From: a bacterium HR40
GTDB taxonomy: Bacteria; Pseudomonadota; Alphaproteobacteria; Geminicoccales; Geminicoccaceae
Length of the DNA stretch: 64,000 nt
Reading direction: 5' to 3'
NCBI GenBank assembly: GCA_002898275.1
Contig: BEIQ01000002.1
Coordinates: 124,001 to 188,000, forward strand
Part shown: piece after piece, positions 56,830-64,000 of the stretch
Position numbering within the stretch: the stretch's first letter is position 1
Layout: each line of letters opens with the position of its first letter
Notes under the pieces: generated by a model
What the model was told of the DNA's origin: nothing
Database searches by the model: none
The model's input: the letters and a program-made list of their open reading frames with translations, nothing else
Made by a program: the position numbers and the translations under genes

Positions 56830-57948
56830 CTAGGCGAGGGCATCGGTGAGCAGACGCCGCACCAGGTCCTCCGGCACGTCGCTGGCGATGAACGCCTGCC
56901 CGGGCCCGCGCCAAAGAACGAAGCGCAGCCGCCCGTCGACGACCTTCTTGTCGTGGCGCATGGCGGCGAGCAGGGCGTCCACCTCGAAGCGAAGACCGAG
57001 GTCCCGGGGCCGCACCGGCAAGCCTGCTTGCCGCAGGTGCCGCACGAGCCGCTCCGTCTGCGCGGATGGAGCGTAGCCGAGGGCTGCGGACAGTTCGGTG
57101 GCGCACACCATACCCATCGCCACCGCCTCGCCGTGCAGCAGGCCCTCGCCATAGCCGGCGCAAGCCTCGAAGGCATGGGCGAAGGTGTGGCCGAAATTGA
57201 GCAGCGCCCGGCGCCCCGAGGTCTCGAACTCGTCCTCGGCGACCACTTCCGCCTTGATTTCGAGCGCCCGGCGAATGGCCCGCCGGCAGGGCGCGGGCTC
57301 GCCTTCGACGACCGCGCGGCCCTGGCCCTCGAGCCAGGCGAGGAAATCCGCATCGACAATGCAGCCGTACTTCACGATCTCGGCGTAGCCGGCGCGCCGC
57401 TCGCGCATGGGCAGAGTGGCGAGGGTGGCGGTATCGACCAACACCATGCGCGGCTGATGGAAGGCGCCGACCAGATTCTTGCCGTGGCGGGTGTCGATCC
57501 CGGTCTTGCCGCCGATGGCGCTATCCACCTGGGCCAGCAGGGTGGTCGGGAGTTGGACATAGGCGACACCGCGAAGGAGGATGGCGGCGGCAAAGCCGGC
57601 GAGATCGCCGATCACTCCCCCACCCAGGGCCACCACCACCGAGCGGCGCTCGGCACCGGCCAGAAGCAGCTCGTCGAGCAGGCGCTCGAGCCAGATGAAG
57701 CTCTTGGTCGCCTCGCCCGGCGGCAGGACGATGCGCGCGAAGGTGAAGTCCGCCGCCGCGAGACCGTGTTCCAGACGGTCGGCATGCCCGGCCGCCACCA
57801 CATGCTCGTCGGTCACGACGAAGAGCCGGCGGCCCGCGAACTGGGGCCGGAGAAGCTCGCCCGCCCGCTCGAGAAGCCCATGGCCGATGTGGATCGGATA
57901 GCTGCGGGCGCCGAGGGAGACCTCGAGGGTTTCCTGCTCTTCGCTCAT
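56830..57948 (-). CDS. aroB: 3-dehydroquinate synthase
   Basis: Second shikimate-pathway enzyme, 372 residues, NAD and zinc dependent. The glycine-rich loop VVALGGGVIGDLAGFAA and IQLPTTLLAQVDSAIGGKTG-type sequence (YVQLPTTLLAQVDSAIGG) and NLVGAFHQPRMV are family blocks; zinc ligands are in GYAEIVKYG, NFGHTFAHAFE and GEAVAMGM. It is coupled to aroK (ATGA overlap at 57945-57948). Confidence 0.97.
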   Translation of the reverse strand: MSEEQETLEVSLGARSYPIHIGHGLLERAGELLRPQFAGRRLFVVTDEHVVAAGHADRLEHGLAAADFTFARIVLPPGEATKSFIWLERLLDELLLAGAERRSVVVALGGGVIGDLAGFAAAILLRGVAYVQLPTTLLAQVDSAIGGKTGIDTRHGKNLVGAFHQPRMVLVDTATLATLPMRERRAGYAEIVKYGCIVDADFLAWLEGQGRAVVEGEPAPCRRAIRRALEIKAEVVAEDEFETSGRRALLNFGHTFAHAFEACAGYGEGLLHGEAVAMGMVCATELSAALGYAPSAQTERLVRHLRQAGLPVRPRDLGLRFEVDALLAAMRHDKKVVDGRLRFVLWRGPGQAFIASDVPEDLVRRLLTDALA

Positions 57949-58520
57949 CTCGCGCTTCGCCTCTCTTCCAGGATGCGCAGGATCTGGGCGACCACCTCGT
58001 CGACCGGTCCGTTGCCCGTCTTCACCCGGAAGTCCGCCTCGGCATAGATGGGATAGCGAGCCTCCATCAGTCGCCGGAGCACGTCGCGCGGTTCGCCGCG
58101 CGCGAGCAATGGCCGGCTGCCCGGCTTACGGGCGGTACGCTCGACCAAGATCTCGAGATCGGCCTCGATCCAGATAGAGATCGCGCGGCTGCGAACGAGG
58201 GCCCGGGTCTGCGGATCGATGAAGGCTCCACCGCCGAGGGCGATCACCGTTCCCCGCTCTTCGAGCAGCGCGGCGACCACTCGCCGTTCGAGCTCGCGGA
58301 ACGCCGGTTCGCCGTAGCGCTCGAAGATCTCCGGGATCGACATGCCCGCCGCCTCGACGATGGCGTCGTCGGCATCGCGAAACGGGCGACCGAGGACCCT
58401 GGCCAGCCTACGGCCGACCGCACTCTTGCCGGCTCCCATGAGCCCGACGAGGACGATCGGAGGCGTGTCCGTCGCATCGGTGGCGGCAGGTGGGGAGGGC
58501 TGCTCGTCGGATTCCAGCAT
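57945..58520 (-). CDS. aroK: shikimate kinase
   Basis: Phosphorylates shikimate; 191 residues including about 20 unstructured ones at the N-terminus. Walker A is VGLMGAGKSAVGRRLA; RPFRDADDAIVEAAGMSIPE (shikimate-binding Asp), ELERRVVAALL, VIALGGGAFIDPQTR and the lid RKPGSRPLLARGEPRD follow. GGGAG lies 6 bases before the ATG at 58520. Precedes aroB. Confidence 0.96.
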   Translation of the reverse strand: MLESDEQPSPPAATDATDTPPIVLVGLMGAGKSAVGRRLARVLGRPFRDADDAIVEAAGMSIPEIFERYGEPAFRELERRVVAALLEERGTVIALGGGAFIDPQTRALVRSRAISIWIEADLEILVERTARKPGSRPLLARGEPRDVLRRLMEARYPIYAEADFRVKTGNGPVDEVVAQILRILEERRSAR

Positions 58521-58632
58521 CGGCTCCCGATTGCGGGTGCTGTCGGGCGCGGATATAAACCCGGGGCGCATGCTGGCGCAAGCTTCCGCCAGCCGGCGGG
58601 CTCGTCCGGCGCCCCTCACGCCCCGGAGCCTC

Positions 58633-58773
58633 ATGGGACGGTTCGGCCGCTACCTCTTGCTCGGCATCACGATCGTCGTGCTGGGCGCGCTCGTCTTCGT
58701 GTTGAGCTGGGATATTCCCCCACCCACCGTGCCGGTCGAGGTGGTCATCCCTGACGAGCGGCTCCAGCGGTGA
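58633..58773 (+). CDS. small single-span membrane protein
   Basis: A 46-residue protein with one hydrophobic helix (YLLLGITIVVLGALVFVLSW) and the tail DIPPPTVPVEVVIPDERLQR. Short proteins with the same WDIPPP-x-PVE-x-VIPD ending accompany the following gene in other alphaproteobacteria, as far as I recall. Its stop overlaps the GTG of the next gene (GTGA). GGAGCC is the nearest ribosome site. Role unknown. Confidence 0.65.
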   Translation: MGRFGRYLLLGITIVVLGALVFVLSWDIPPPTVPVEVVIPDERLQR

Positions 58774-60410
58774 AGCGATCGGCGAGGACGTTGTCGCGAG
58801 CGCTGCTGGCGGCGCTGTGGCTGGCGGCAGCCCCGGCGGTCGGCGAGGAACCCCGATCGCTCGTCCCGCGGATGGAACCTCCTTCTTCCACCGCCCCGGC
58901 GCCCCCTGCTCCCATCAGCGTCGCACCCCTCGCCTCCCCCGACATCGCCGCTGCCGGGCTCGCCGCTGTGCCGGGATGGAACCCTGACTTTTCTCGCTCC
59001 GACCCTAAGCGGCTCGTCGCCATGCTCGACCGGCTGCCTACGGCCCTGCCGTCCGAGGCGCTCGCCACGCGCCTCGCGGCGCGCATCGCTGCGCCCTGGG
59101 CCGGGGCAGGCGGTGGCGTCGCCCTGCTCGCCGCCCGTGTCCGCGCCCTGCTGCGGCTCGGGGCGGCAAGGGAAGCGGCTGCCCTCGCGCTCCTCGGCGA
59201 GACGGGAGGGCAAATGAACCCCGAACTGCGTCTGCTCGCCGCCGAGGCATTCGCTACCGCCGGCGAGGTCGAGCGCGCCTGCGCTGTGGCCGAGCCGCTC
59301 GAGGCCACGGATACGGCGGTCGTCGCTCTCGACTTCGCCTGCGCGCTCCTGCATGGCCAGGCGCCGCGCGCCACCCTCGCGCTCGAGCTGGCGCGCGAGC
59401 GCGGCATCCTGCCTCCAGCGAGTTTCTCGACCTTCGCCGAAGCCGCACTTTCCGGCTCTCCCCTTCCGGTGGAACTCGCGGAGGATGGCACCCGCGCAGC
59501 TCGGCTCCTGCTTTTGGCCACCCATCCGCTCGCGCTCACCGCAACCCTCCCGGCGAGCGCACCTCCGGCCCTTCTGCGCGCCGTGGCGCGCAACCCCGAG
59601 GTGCCGGTCGAGGTGCGGCTCGATGCCGGGGAGCGAGCGGCGATCCTGGGGCAATTCACGATCTCCGAGTGGCGGTCGATGGCGAGCACGCTCGCAGACG
59701 TCGCGACGGCGAGCGACGGCCGCAGCCCCTCGGCCCGAGCCCATCTGTTGCGGGCGCTTGCCGGAGAAGGGGTAGCGCTCGCACGCGCCGCCCTGCTGGC
59801 GCGCGCGGTGACCGCGGTCGCGGCCGGCAGCGAGCGTGTGCGCTGGCTCGAGGCCCTGTCCGTGGATGCCGAGGCCCTGCCCGTGGACAGGAGCCTCCTT
59901 TTCGCCGAGAGCGGAATCCTGCCGCCGCTGCTCGCCCGCGGTCTCTTCGAACGGGCGCGCGCATGGCTCGAACTCGCCGCCACGACACCTGACGAGACGC
60001 GCAGCGATCGCGAGCGTGCACGACTTCCTGCCACCCTGGCGCTCGCCGGCTTGTCTCCTTTCCCAGCTTCCGGCGACCGCCCCTCGGTGCAGCGCGCGCT
60101 GCTCCATGCCCTCGCCGACGGTCTCGGCATCGCCATCGACGCCGACGCCTGGACCGCTCTCTTGGTGGCGGAGATGCCAGGCGATCCGCGGCCGCCGCCG
60201 TCCGTGGGGCTGTGGCATGCGGCATCGGACGCCGCCTCTTCCGGCCGCAGGGGCGAGGCGGTGCTCGCCGCTTTCGCCCTCCTCGCCCCGGCCGTCGAGG
60301 CGGCACAGCCTCAAGCCCTCGCTCACGCCCTCACGGTGCTGCGACAGGCGGGAGAAGACGAACTCGCGCGCCTGCTCGCGGTGGCGGTGGCCCTCGCACT
60401 CCGTCTGTGA
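58770..60410 (+). CDS. secreted helical-repeat hypothetical protein upstream of xerD
   Basis: A 546-residue protein with a signal peptide (LSRALLAALWLAAAPAVG) followed by an Ala/Pro/Ser-rich linker. Residues about 75-546 are leucine/alanine-rich and read as an all-helical solenoid, TPR- or Sel1-like in spacing but without clear repeats. GTG 58770 overlaps the stop of the 46-residue membrane protein. Position before xerD is conserved in related genomes from memory; no function is known. Periplasmic location inferred. Confidence 0.7.
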   Translation: MKRSARTLSRALLAALWLAAAPAVGEEPRSLVPRMEPPSSTAPAPPAPISVAPLASPDIAAAGLAAVPGWNPDFSRSDPKRLVAMLDRLPTALPSEALATRLAARIAAPWAGAGGGVALLAARVRALLRLGAAREAAALALLGETGGQMNPELRLLAAEAFATAGEVERACAVAEPLEATDTAVVALDFACALLHGQAPRATLALELARERGILPPASFSTFAEAALSGSPLPVELAEDGTRAARLLLLATHPLALTATLPASAPPALLRAVARNPEVPVEVRLDAGERAAILGQFTISEWRSMASTLADVATASDGRSPSARAHLLRALAGEGVALARAALLARAVTAVAAGSERVRWLEALSVDAEALPVDRSLLFAESGILPPLLARGLFERARAWLELAATTPDETRSDRERARLPATLALAGLSPFPASGDRPSVQRALLHALADGLGIAIDADAWTALLVAEMPGDPRPPPSVGLWHAASDAASSGRRGEAVLAAFALLAPAVEAAQPQALAHALTVLRQAGEDELARLLAVAVALALRL

Positions 60411-60419
60411 GGGCCGACC

Positions 60420-61391
60420 GTGTCCGCCCATCTCGTCGAGCGCTTCCTCGAGATGCTCGCCGTCGAGCGCGGGGCATCCCCTCACACCCTCGATGCCTAT
60501 CGCCGCGACCTTGCCGATCTCTCTGCCTTCCTGCGCCGTCGGGACGGCCGTCTCGAAACGGCGCAGGAGGACGATCTCCTCGCCTGGCTGGCCGATCTCG
60601 GCGAGCGACGGCTGGCCGCCGCCACGGTGCGCCGTCGCCTGTCGGCCATAAGGCATTTCTACCGTTTCTTGTTCCTCGAGGGCACGAGACGGGACGATCC
60701 CACGGCGCGCATCGACCGACCGCGGGCCGCGCGGGCGCTCCCGCGCGTGCTCGAGGAGAAGGAGGTCGAGGAGCTGATCGCGGCGGCCCGCAGGCGACCG
60801 GGCGCCGAAGGGATTCGCCTGCTCGCCTTGCTCGAGCTGCTCTACGCTACCGGCGGACGGGTGAGCGAGATCGTGGCCCTCCCGCTTTCGGCCCTGTCGC
60901 CGGAACTCGATGCCGTGCGCCTCGCCGGCAAGGGCGGCAAGGAGCGCATCGTCCCGATCGGCGGTCCGGCGCGCGAGGCGCTCGGCCGCTGGCTCGCGGT
61001 GCGCGCAGCAGGAAGCCGGGCGCAGCGCGGGTCGCGCTTTCTCTTTCCCTCGCGCGGACGCAAGGGCCACCTCACCCGGCAGCGCGCCCTCCAGCTCCTC
61101 AAGGAGCTGGCGGTCGCCGCCGGGATCGATCCGGCGCGGGTCTCGCCGCATGTGCTCCGCCACGCTTTCGCCACGCACCTCCTCGCCCACGGTGCCGACT
61201 TGCGGGCGGTCCAGACCCTACTCGGCCATGCCGACATCGCCACGACCGAGATCTACACCCATCTCGAGGGCGATCGGCTGTCGAGGGTGATGACCAGTTT
61301 TCACCCGCTTGCTAGAGAGCGCGCCAGTGCCAACCCGTCCTCGGACGAGGGTGCCAGCCATAACCGGAATCAGCGGGGAGATGAGAGATGA
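60420..61391 (+). CDS. xerD: tyrosine recombinase XerD
   Basis: Site-specific recombinase that resolves chromosome dimers at dif, 323 residues. N-terminal SAM-like domain: FLEMLAVERGASPHTLDAYR. Catalytic domain: first Arg in LYATGGRVSEIVALPLSAL, Lys in GKGGKERIVPIG, HVLRHAFATHLLAHGADLRA (His-x2-Arg), LLGHADIATTEIYTHL with the His and the nucleophile Tyr. A hydrophilic tail of about 25 residues after the catalytic fold is unusual and covers the ribosome site of mclA. GTG start 60420. XerD rather than XerC by overall similarity; moderately sure. Confidence 0.9.
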   Translation: MSAHLVERFLEMLAVERGASPHTLDAYRRDLADLSAFLRRRDGRLETAQEDDLLAWLADLGERRLAAATVRRRLSAIRHFYRFLFLEGTRRDDPTARIDRPRAARALPRVLEEKEVEELIAAARRRPGAEGIRLLALLELLYATGGRVSEIVALPLSALSPELDAVRLAGKGGKERIVPIGGPAREALGRWLAVRAAGSRAQRGSRFLFPSRGRKGHLTRQRALQLLKELAVAAGIDPARVSPHVLRHAFATHLLAHGADLRAVQTLLGHADIATTEIYTHLEGDRLSRVMTSFHPLARERASANPSSDEGASHNRNQRGDER

Positions 61392-62371
61392 GCTTCAAAA
61401 TCGTCGAGGAGGCGCCAGCGCGTCTCAACCGCTCCGAGCTCGCGGTGCCGGGCTCGAGCCCGCAGATGTTCGAGAAGGCGGCGAAGAGCGCGGCCGATAT
61501 CGTCTTCCTCGACCTCGAGGACGCGGTCGCGCCCGACAAAAAGGAGGAAGCGCGGCGCAACGTGATCGCCGCCCTCAACGACATCGATTGGGGCGACAAG
61601 ACCGTAAGCGTGCGCATCAACGGTCTCGATACGCCGTATATGTACCGGGACGTGGTCGACGTGCTGGAGCAGACGGGCGACCGCCTCGACCTCATCATGA
61701 TCCCGAAGGTCGGCACCGCTGCCGATGTCTATGCGGTCGACATGCTCGTGAGCCAGGTCGAGCAGGCGAAGGGCCGCAAAAAGAGGGTCGGTTTCGAGCT
61801 CATCATCGAAACCGCTCTCGGCATGCAGAACGTGCACGAGATCGCGGCGGCGAGCCGGCGCAACGAGTCGCTCCACTTCGGAGTGGCCGACTATGCCGCG
61901 TCGATCCGCGCCCGCACCGTCCGCATCGGCGGTGTCCATCCCGACTACGGGGTGCTCGCGGATCCCGACGAGAAAGGCGAACGCGACTATTTCTGGGCCG
62001 ATCCTTGGCACTATGCCATCGCTCGCATGGTGGTGGCAGCGCGTGCCAACGGTCTGCGACCGGTCGACGGGCCGTTTGGCGACATCCGCGATCCCGATGG
62101 CTACCGCGCGGCGGCGCGGCGGGCGGCGGTGCTGGGCTGCGAAGGCAAATGGGCGATCCATCCCTTCCAGATCGAGCTCGCCAACGAGATCTTCACCCCC
62201 TCCGAGGCAGAGGTGGAACGCGCCCGTCGGATCCTGCAGGCCATGGAGCAGGCGGAACGGGAGGGTCGCGGGGCCGTGAGCCTCGATGGCCGGCTCATCG
62301 ACATCGCCTCGATCCGCCAGGCGCGCACCCTCGTCGCCAAGGCCGATCGCATCGCCGCGAAGGCGGGCTGA
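61388..62371 (+). CDS. mclA: L-malyl-CoA/beta-methylmalyl-CoA lyase
   Basis: HpcH/HpaI aldolase-fold lyase of 327 residues that splits malyl-CoA and beta-methylmalyl-CoA, in the ethylmalonyl-CoA pathway or serine cycle. RSELAVPGSSPQMFEKAAKS, ADIVFLDLEDAVAPDKK (metal Asp/Glu), SVRINGLDTPYMYRDV, ELIIETALGMQNVHEI (metal Glu), GVADYAASIRARTVRIGG and GKWAIHPFQIELANEIFTPS follow the methylotroph MclA sequence closely. It begins by ATGA overlap with xerD. Acetyl-CoA assimilation without glyoxylate shunt would fit. Confidence 0.9.
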   Translation: MSFKIVEEAPARLNRSELAVPGSSPQMFEKAAKSAADIVFLDLEDAVAPDKKEEARRNVIAALNDIDWGDKTVSVRINGLDTPYMYRDVVDVLEQTGDRLDLIMIPKVGTAADVYAVDMLVSQVEQAKGRKKRVGFELIIETALGMQNVHEIAAASRRNESLHFGVADYAASIRARTVRIGGVHPDYGVLADPDEKGERDYFWADPWHYAIARMVVAARANGLRPVDGPFGDIRDPDGYRAAARRAAVLGCEGKWAIHPFQIELANEIFTPSEAEVERARRILQAMEQAEREGRGAVSLDGRLIDIASIRQARTLVAKADRIAAKAG

Positions 62372-62391
62372 GCCTCGCGCTCGGAGGGCGG

Positions 62392-63108
62392 TTAGAGGTC
62401 GACCGGGGATCCCGGACCGAGAGCCAAGGCCTCGACGGCACTGCCGCAGTTCACCGCGATCTCGACGAGGCCGGCACTGTTTTCGTACCAGAAGGCAGTG
62501 CCGGCCGGGAGATCGCCGAAGGTGCGAGCGCGGGCGAGCTCGCGACCGCTCACTCGCAGCCGGGCATCCGGTGGCAGCGCTGCGGCCCGTAGCCCTGTCC
62601 AAGCGTTGCCGTAGCGATCGCACCAAACGACCTCGGGGAGATCGTCCGGCCAGAGGGGAAAGCGCGACGGCACAGCGGGCGAGAGAGCGGAGAGATCGCC
62701 ACGGGCGAGCCTCGCGGCCACCGGAGCGAACAGATCGCGGCCGTGGAAACTCGCCGACAGCTGCGGCGGCCGCCAATCGATCCGAAACGTCTCCGCCTCG
62801 CCTGCCCGACGGAGCACGAGCTCGAAAAGACCGTTGTCCGGACCGACGAACCACACGCCGTCCGCCCTGAGCGCCAGCGCCGCCCGCTCGGTGCCGACCC
62901 CCGGGTCGACTACCGCCAGGCAGACATCGCCGGCGAGGAAGCGCTGGGCGAGGGCGGCCAGGATATAGGCCGAGCGCCGGGGATCGAACGCCGGCGCATC
63001 CGACAACAGGCGGACGCGGGGCACTTCCGGTGCGAGACGAGCGAGCACCGCTTCCATCTCGCCGACATAGGGGCCTTCTTCGCCGAAGTCGGTAAAGAGC
63101 AGGATCAT
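62392..63108 (-). CDS. SAM hydroxide adenosyltransferase (DUF62 family)
   Basis: A 238-residue protein that hydrolyses S-adenosylmethionine to adenosine and methionine in characterised relatives. ILLFTDFGEEGPYVGEM, VCLAVVDPGVGTERAALAL, VWFVGPDNGLFELVL and SFHGRDLFAPVAARLARG are the family core, with the Asp-His-Arg site; VVWCDRYGNAWTGLR and FWYENSAGLVEIAVNCG complete the C-terminal domain. Its ATG overlaps the ispE stop (ATGA). Confidence 0.9.
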   Translation of the reverse strand: MILLFTDFGEEGPYVGEMEAVLARLAPEVPRVRLLSDAPAFDPRRSAYILAALAQRFLAGDVCLAVVDPGVGTERAALALRADGVWFVGPDNGLFELVLRRAGEAETFRIDWRPPQLSASFHGRDLFAPVAARLARGDLSALSPAVPSRFPLWPDDLPEVVWCDRYGNAWTGLRAAALPPDARLRVSGRELARARTFGDLPAGTAFWYENSAGLVEIAVNCGSAVEALALGPGSPVDL

Positions 63109-63980
63109 CGGCTGGCGTCGATCACTCCCGCGGCCACCCACCACTCGGGATGCCCGGCCGCGAGCCGGGCGGCAGCCCGCTGGGCCGCGGCTTCGGACGA
63201 GAACAAGCCGTAGCAACTGGAACCGCTTCCCGACATTCGGGCGACGAGGCAGCCCTCCTCGCCACGCAGCGCCTCGAGCACGTCGCCGACCACGGGGGCC
63301 AGCTCGCGGGCCGGCGCCTCGAGATCGTTGCGGCCGCGGGCGAGCCAGCTGGCAAAGCCGACGAGCGAGGGAGCGGCGGGAAGCGGTGGACGGGAGGCCG
63401 TTCCGAAGCGCCCGGCGAGGGCGCGAAATACCCGCGCCGTCTCGAGGGCGATCGCGGGATTGACCAGCACGAGCGGAAGCGGCGGCAGACCCCGGACCGG
63501 ATCGAGGCGCTCGCCGATACCGCGCATGCGGGCCGTGTTGGCGAACACGCAAACCGGCACGTCGGCGCCAAGCCCGGCGGCGAGATCGAGCAGGACTGGC
63601 AGCTCCGGATCCAGACCAGCCAGTCGCACGAGAGCGCGAAGACAGGCGGCCGCATCCGCCGAACCGCCACCGAGGCCAGCTGCCACGGGGATGTTCTTCA
63701 CCAGCCGCAGTCTGGCTGCCGTCGGCGGGCGGAAGGTACGGGCAAATTCGCGCGCTGCCTGGAGAACGAGGTTGCTCTCACCGCGTGGCACGGCAGCCGC
63801 GAACGGTCCCTCGACCGAGAGGGAGAAATCCGCCGCCGGCTCCAGCCAGAGCTCGTCGGCGACGAGACCGAAGACCACGAGGCTGTCGAGTTCGTGGAAA
63901 CCATCCGCCCGCCGGCCGGTCACGAACAGATCGAGATTGATCTTGGCCGGCGCCCGTTCGCGGATCACGGTCTCAGCCAC
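63105..63980 (-). CDS. ispE: 4-diphosphocytidyl-2-C-methyl-D-erythritol kinase
   Basis: GHMP kinase of the non-mevalonate isoprenoid pathway, 291 residues. APAKINLDLFVTGRRADGFH is the N-terminal substrate motif; VAAGLGGGSADAAACLRAL is the ATP-binding glycine-rich loop; GADVPVCVFANTARMRGIGE and MSGSGSSCYGLF complete it. The start at 63980 is GTG. Operon with the downstream SAM hydrolase. Upstream neighbours lie outside the window. Confidence 0.95.
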   Translation of the reverse strand: MAETVIRERAPAKINLDLFVTGRRADGFHELDSLVVFGLVADELWLEPAADFSLSVEGPFAAAVPRGESNLVLQAAREFARTFRPPTAARLRLVKNIPVAAGLGGGSADAAACLRALVRLAGLDPELPVLLDLAAGLGADVPVCVFANTARMRGIGERLDPVRGLPPLPLVLVNPAIALETARVFRALAGRFGTASRPPLPAAPSLVGFASWLARGRNDLEAPARELAPVVGDVLEALRGEEGCLVARMSGSGSSCYGLFSSEAAAQRAAARLAAGHPEWWVAAGVIDASR

Positions 63981-64000
63981 GGTCGACCGACGATGGACCA

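Overview
The window is a gene-dense, high-GC chromosomal stretch from an alphaproteobacterium. The evidence is the master cell-cycle regulator CtrA with a TTAA-N7-TTAA box, a CarD-type regulator, a bifunctional Rel/Spo enzyme, the recA-alaS order, the F-ATPase zeta inhibitor (DUF1476) and an ethylmalonyl-CoA-pathway malyl-CoA lyase. A Rhodospirillales-like lineage is plausible, but no rRNA is present to settle it. Almost everything is ordinary chromosome: no IS element, phage module or CRISPR array was seen.

Layout. 1-0.9 kb: 3' end of a family-5 ABC binding protein. 1.0-9.7 kb: acetoacetyl-CoA synthetase coupled to a full phosphate-starvation locus, phoR-pstSCAB-phoU-phoB, with a Pho box in the end of phoR. 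9.7-14.2 kb, minus strand: a lipoprotein with a degenerate trypsin-like domain, glmM, an EamA transporter, and the pair DUF1674 (Sdh assembly) and DUF1476 (ATPase zeta). 14.3-18.4 kb: recA, alaS and a small unknown. 18.6-21.7 kb: two permeases and a BMP-type binding protein without an ATPase. 22.2-23.3 kb: a lower-GC M48 metalloprotease lipoprotein. 23.4-27.4 kb: acyl-CoA dehydrogenase, malonyl-CoA-synthetase-like ligase and an MFS carrier. 27.6-32.4 kb: Usp, pyrB with a pyrC-like gene that has lost zinc ligands, VanZ-like, HIT, gshB. 32.5-36.4 kb: carD, a flippase and two SDRs, one being 3-hydroxybutyrate dehydrogenase. 36.4-37.1 kb: two decayed genes. 37.1-43.2 kb: ssb, family-5 UDG, NYN RNase, rpoZ, rsh, MFS. 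43.2-44.7 kb: tRNA-Thr, a 1.28-kb stretch without a supportable gene, tRNA-Pro. 44.7-47.5 kb: ctrA divergent from fliI-fliJ. 47.9-55.4 kb: FAD/folate demethylating dehydrogenase, queG-GST, and a phosphoribosyltransferase/NAPRTase/APH-like cluster. 55.4-64 kb: corC-aroB-aroK, a secreted unknown, xerD, mclA, SAM hydrolase and ispE.

How it works together. Phosphate sensing and uptake form a closed circuit: PhoR/PhoB act through the Pho box on pstSCAB, with PhoU as the brake. Acetoacetyl-CoA synthetase, 3-hydroxybutyrate dehydrogenase and malyl-CoA lyase fit a polyhydroxybutyrate/ketone-body and ethylmalonyl-CoA economy. CtrA probably controls itself and fliI from one intergenic box. The genome is very compact: at least twelve same-strand pairs overlap by NTGA (ATGA, GTGA and twice CTGA), and seven convergent pairs (one ending in a pseudogene) overlap at their 3' ends. 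No dramatic new defence or mobile system was found. The best leads are the degenerate-protease lipoprotein beside phoB, the rare-codon island in alaS, the gene-poor stretch between two tRNAs, and the coupled DUF1476-DUF1674 pair.
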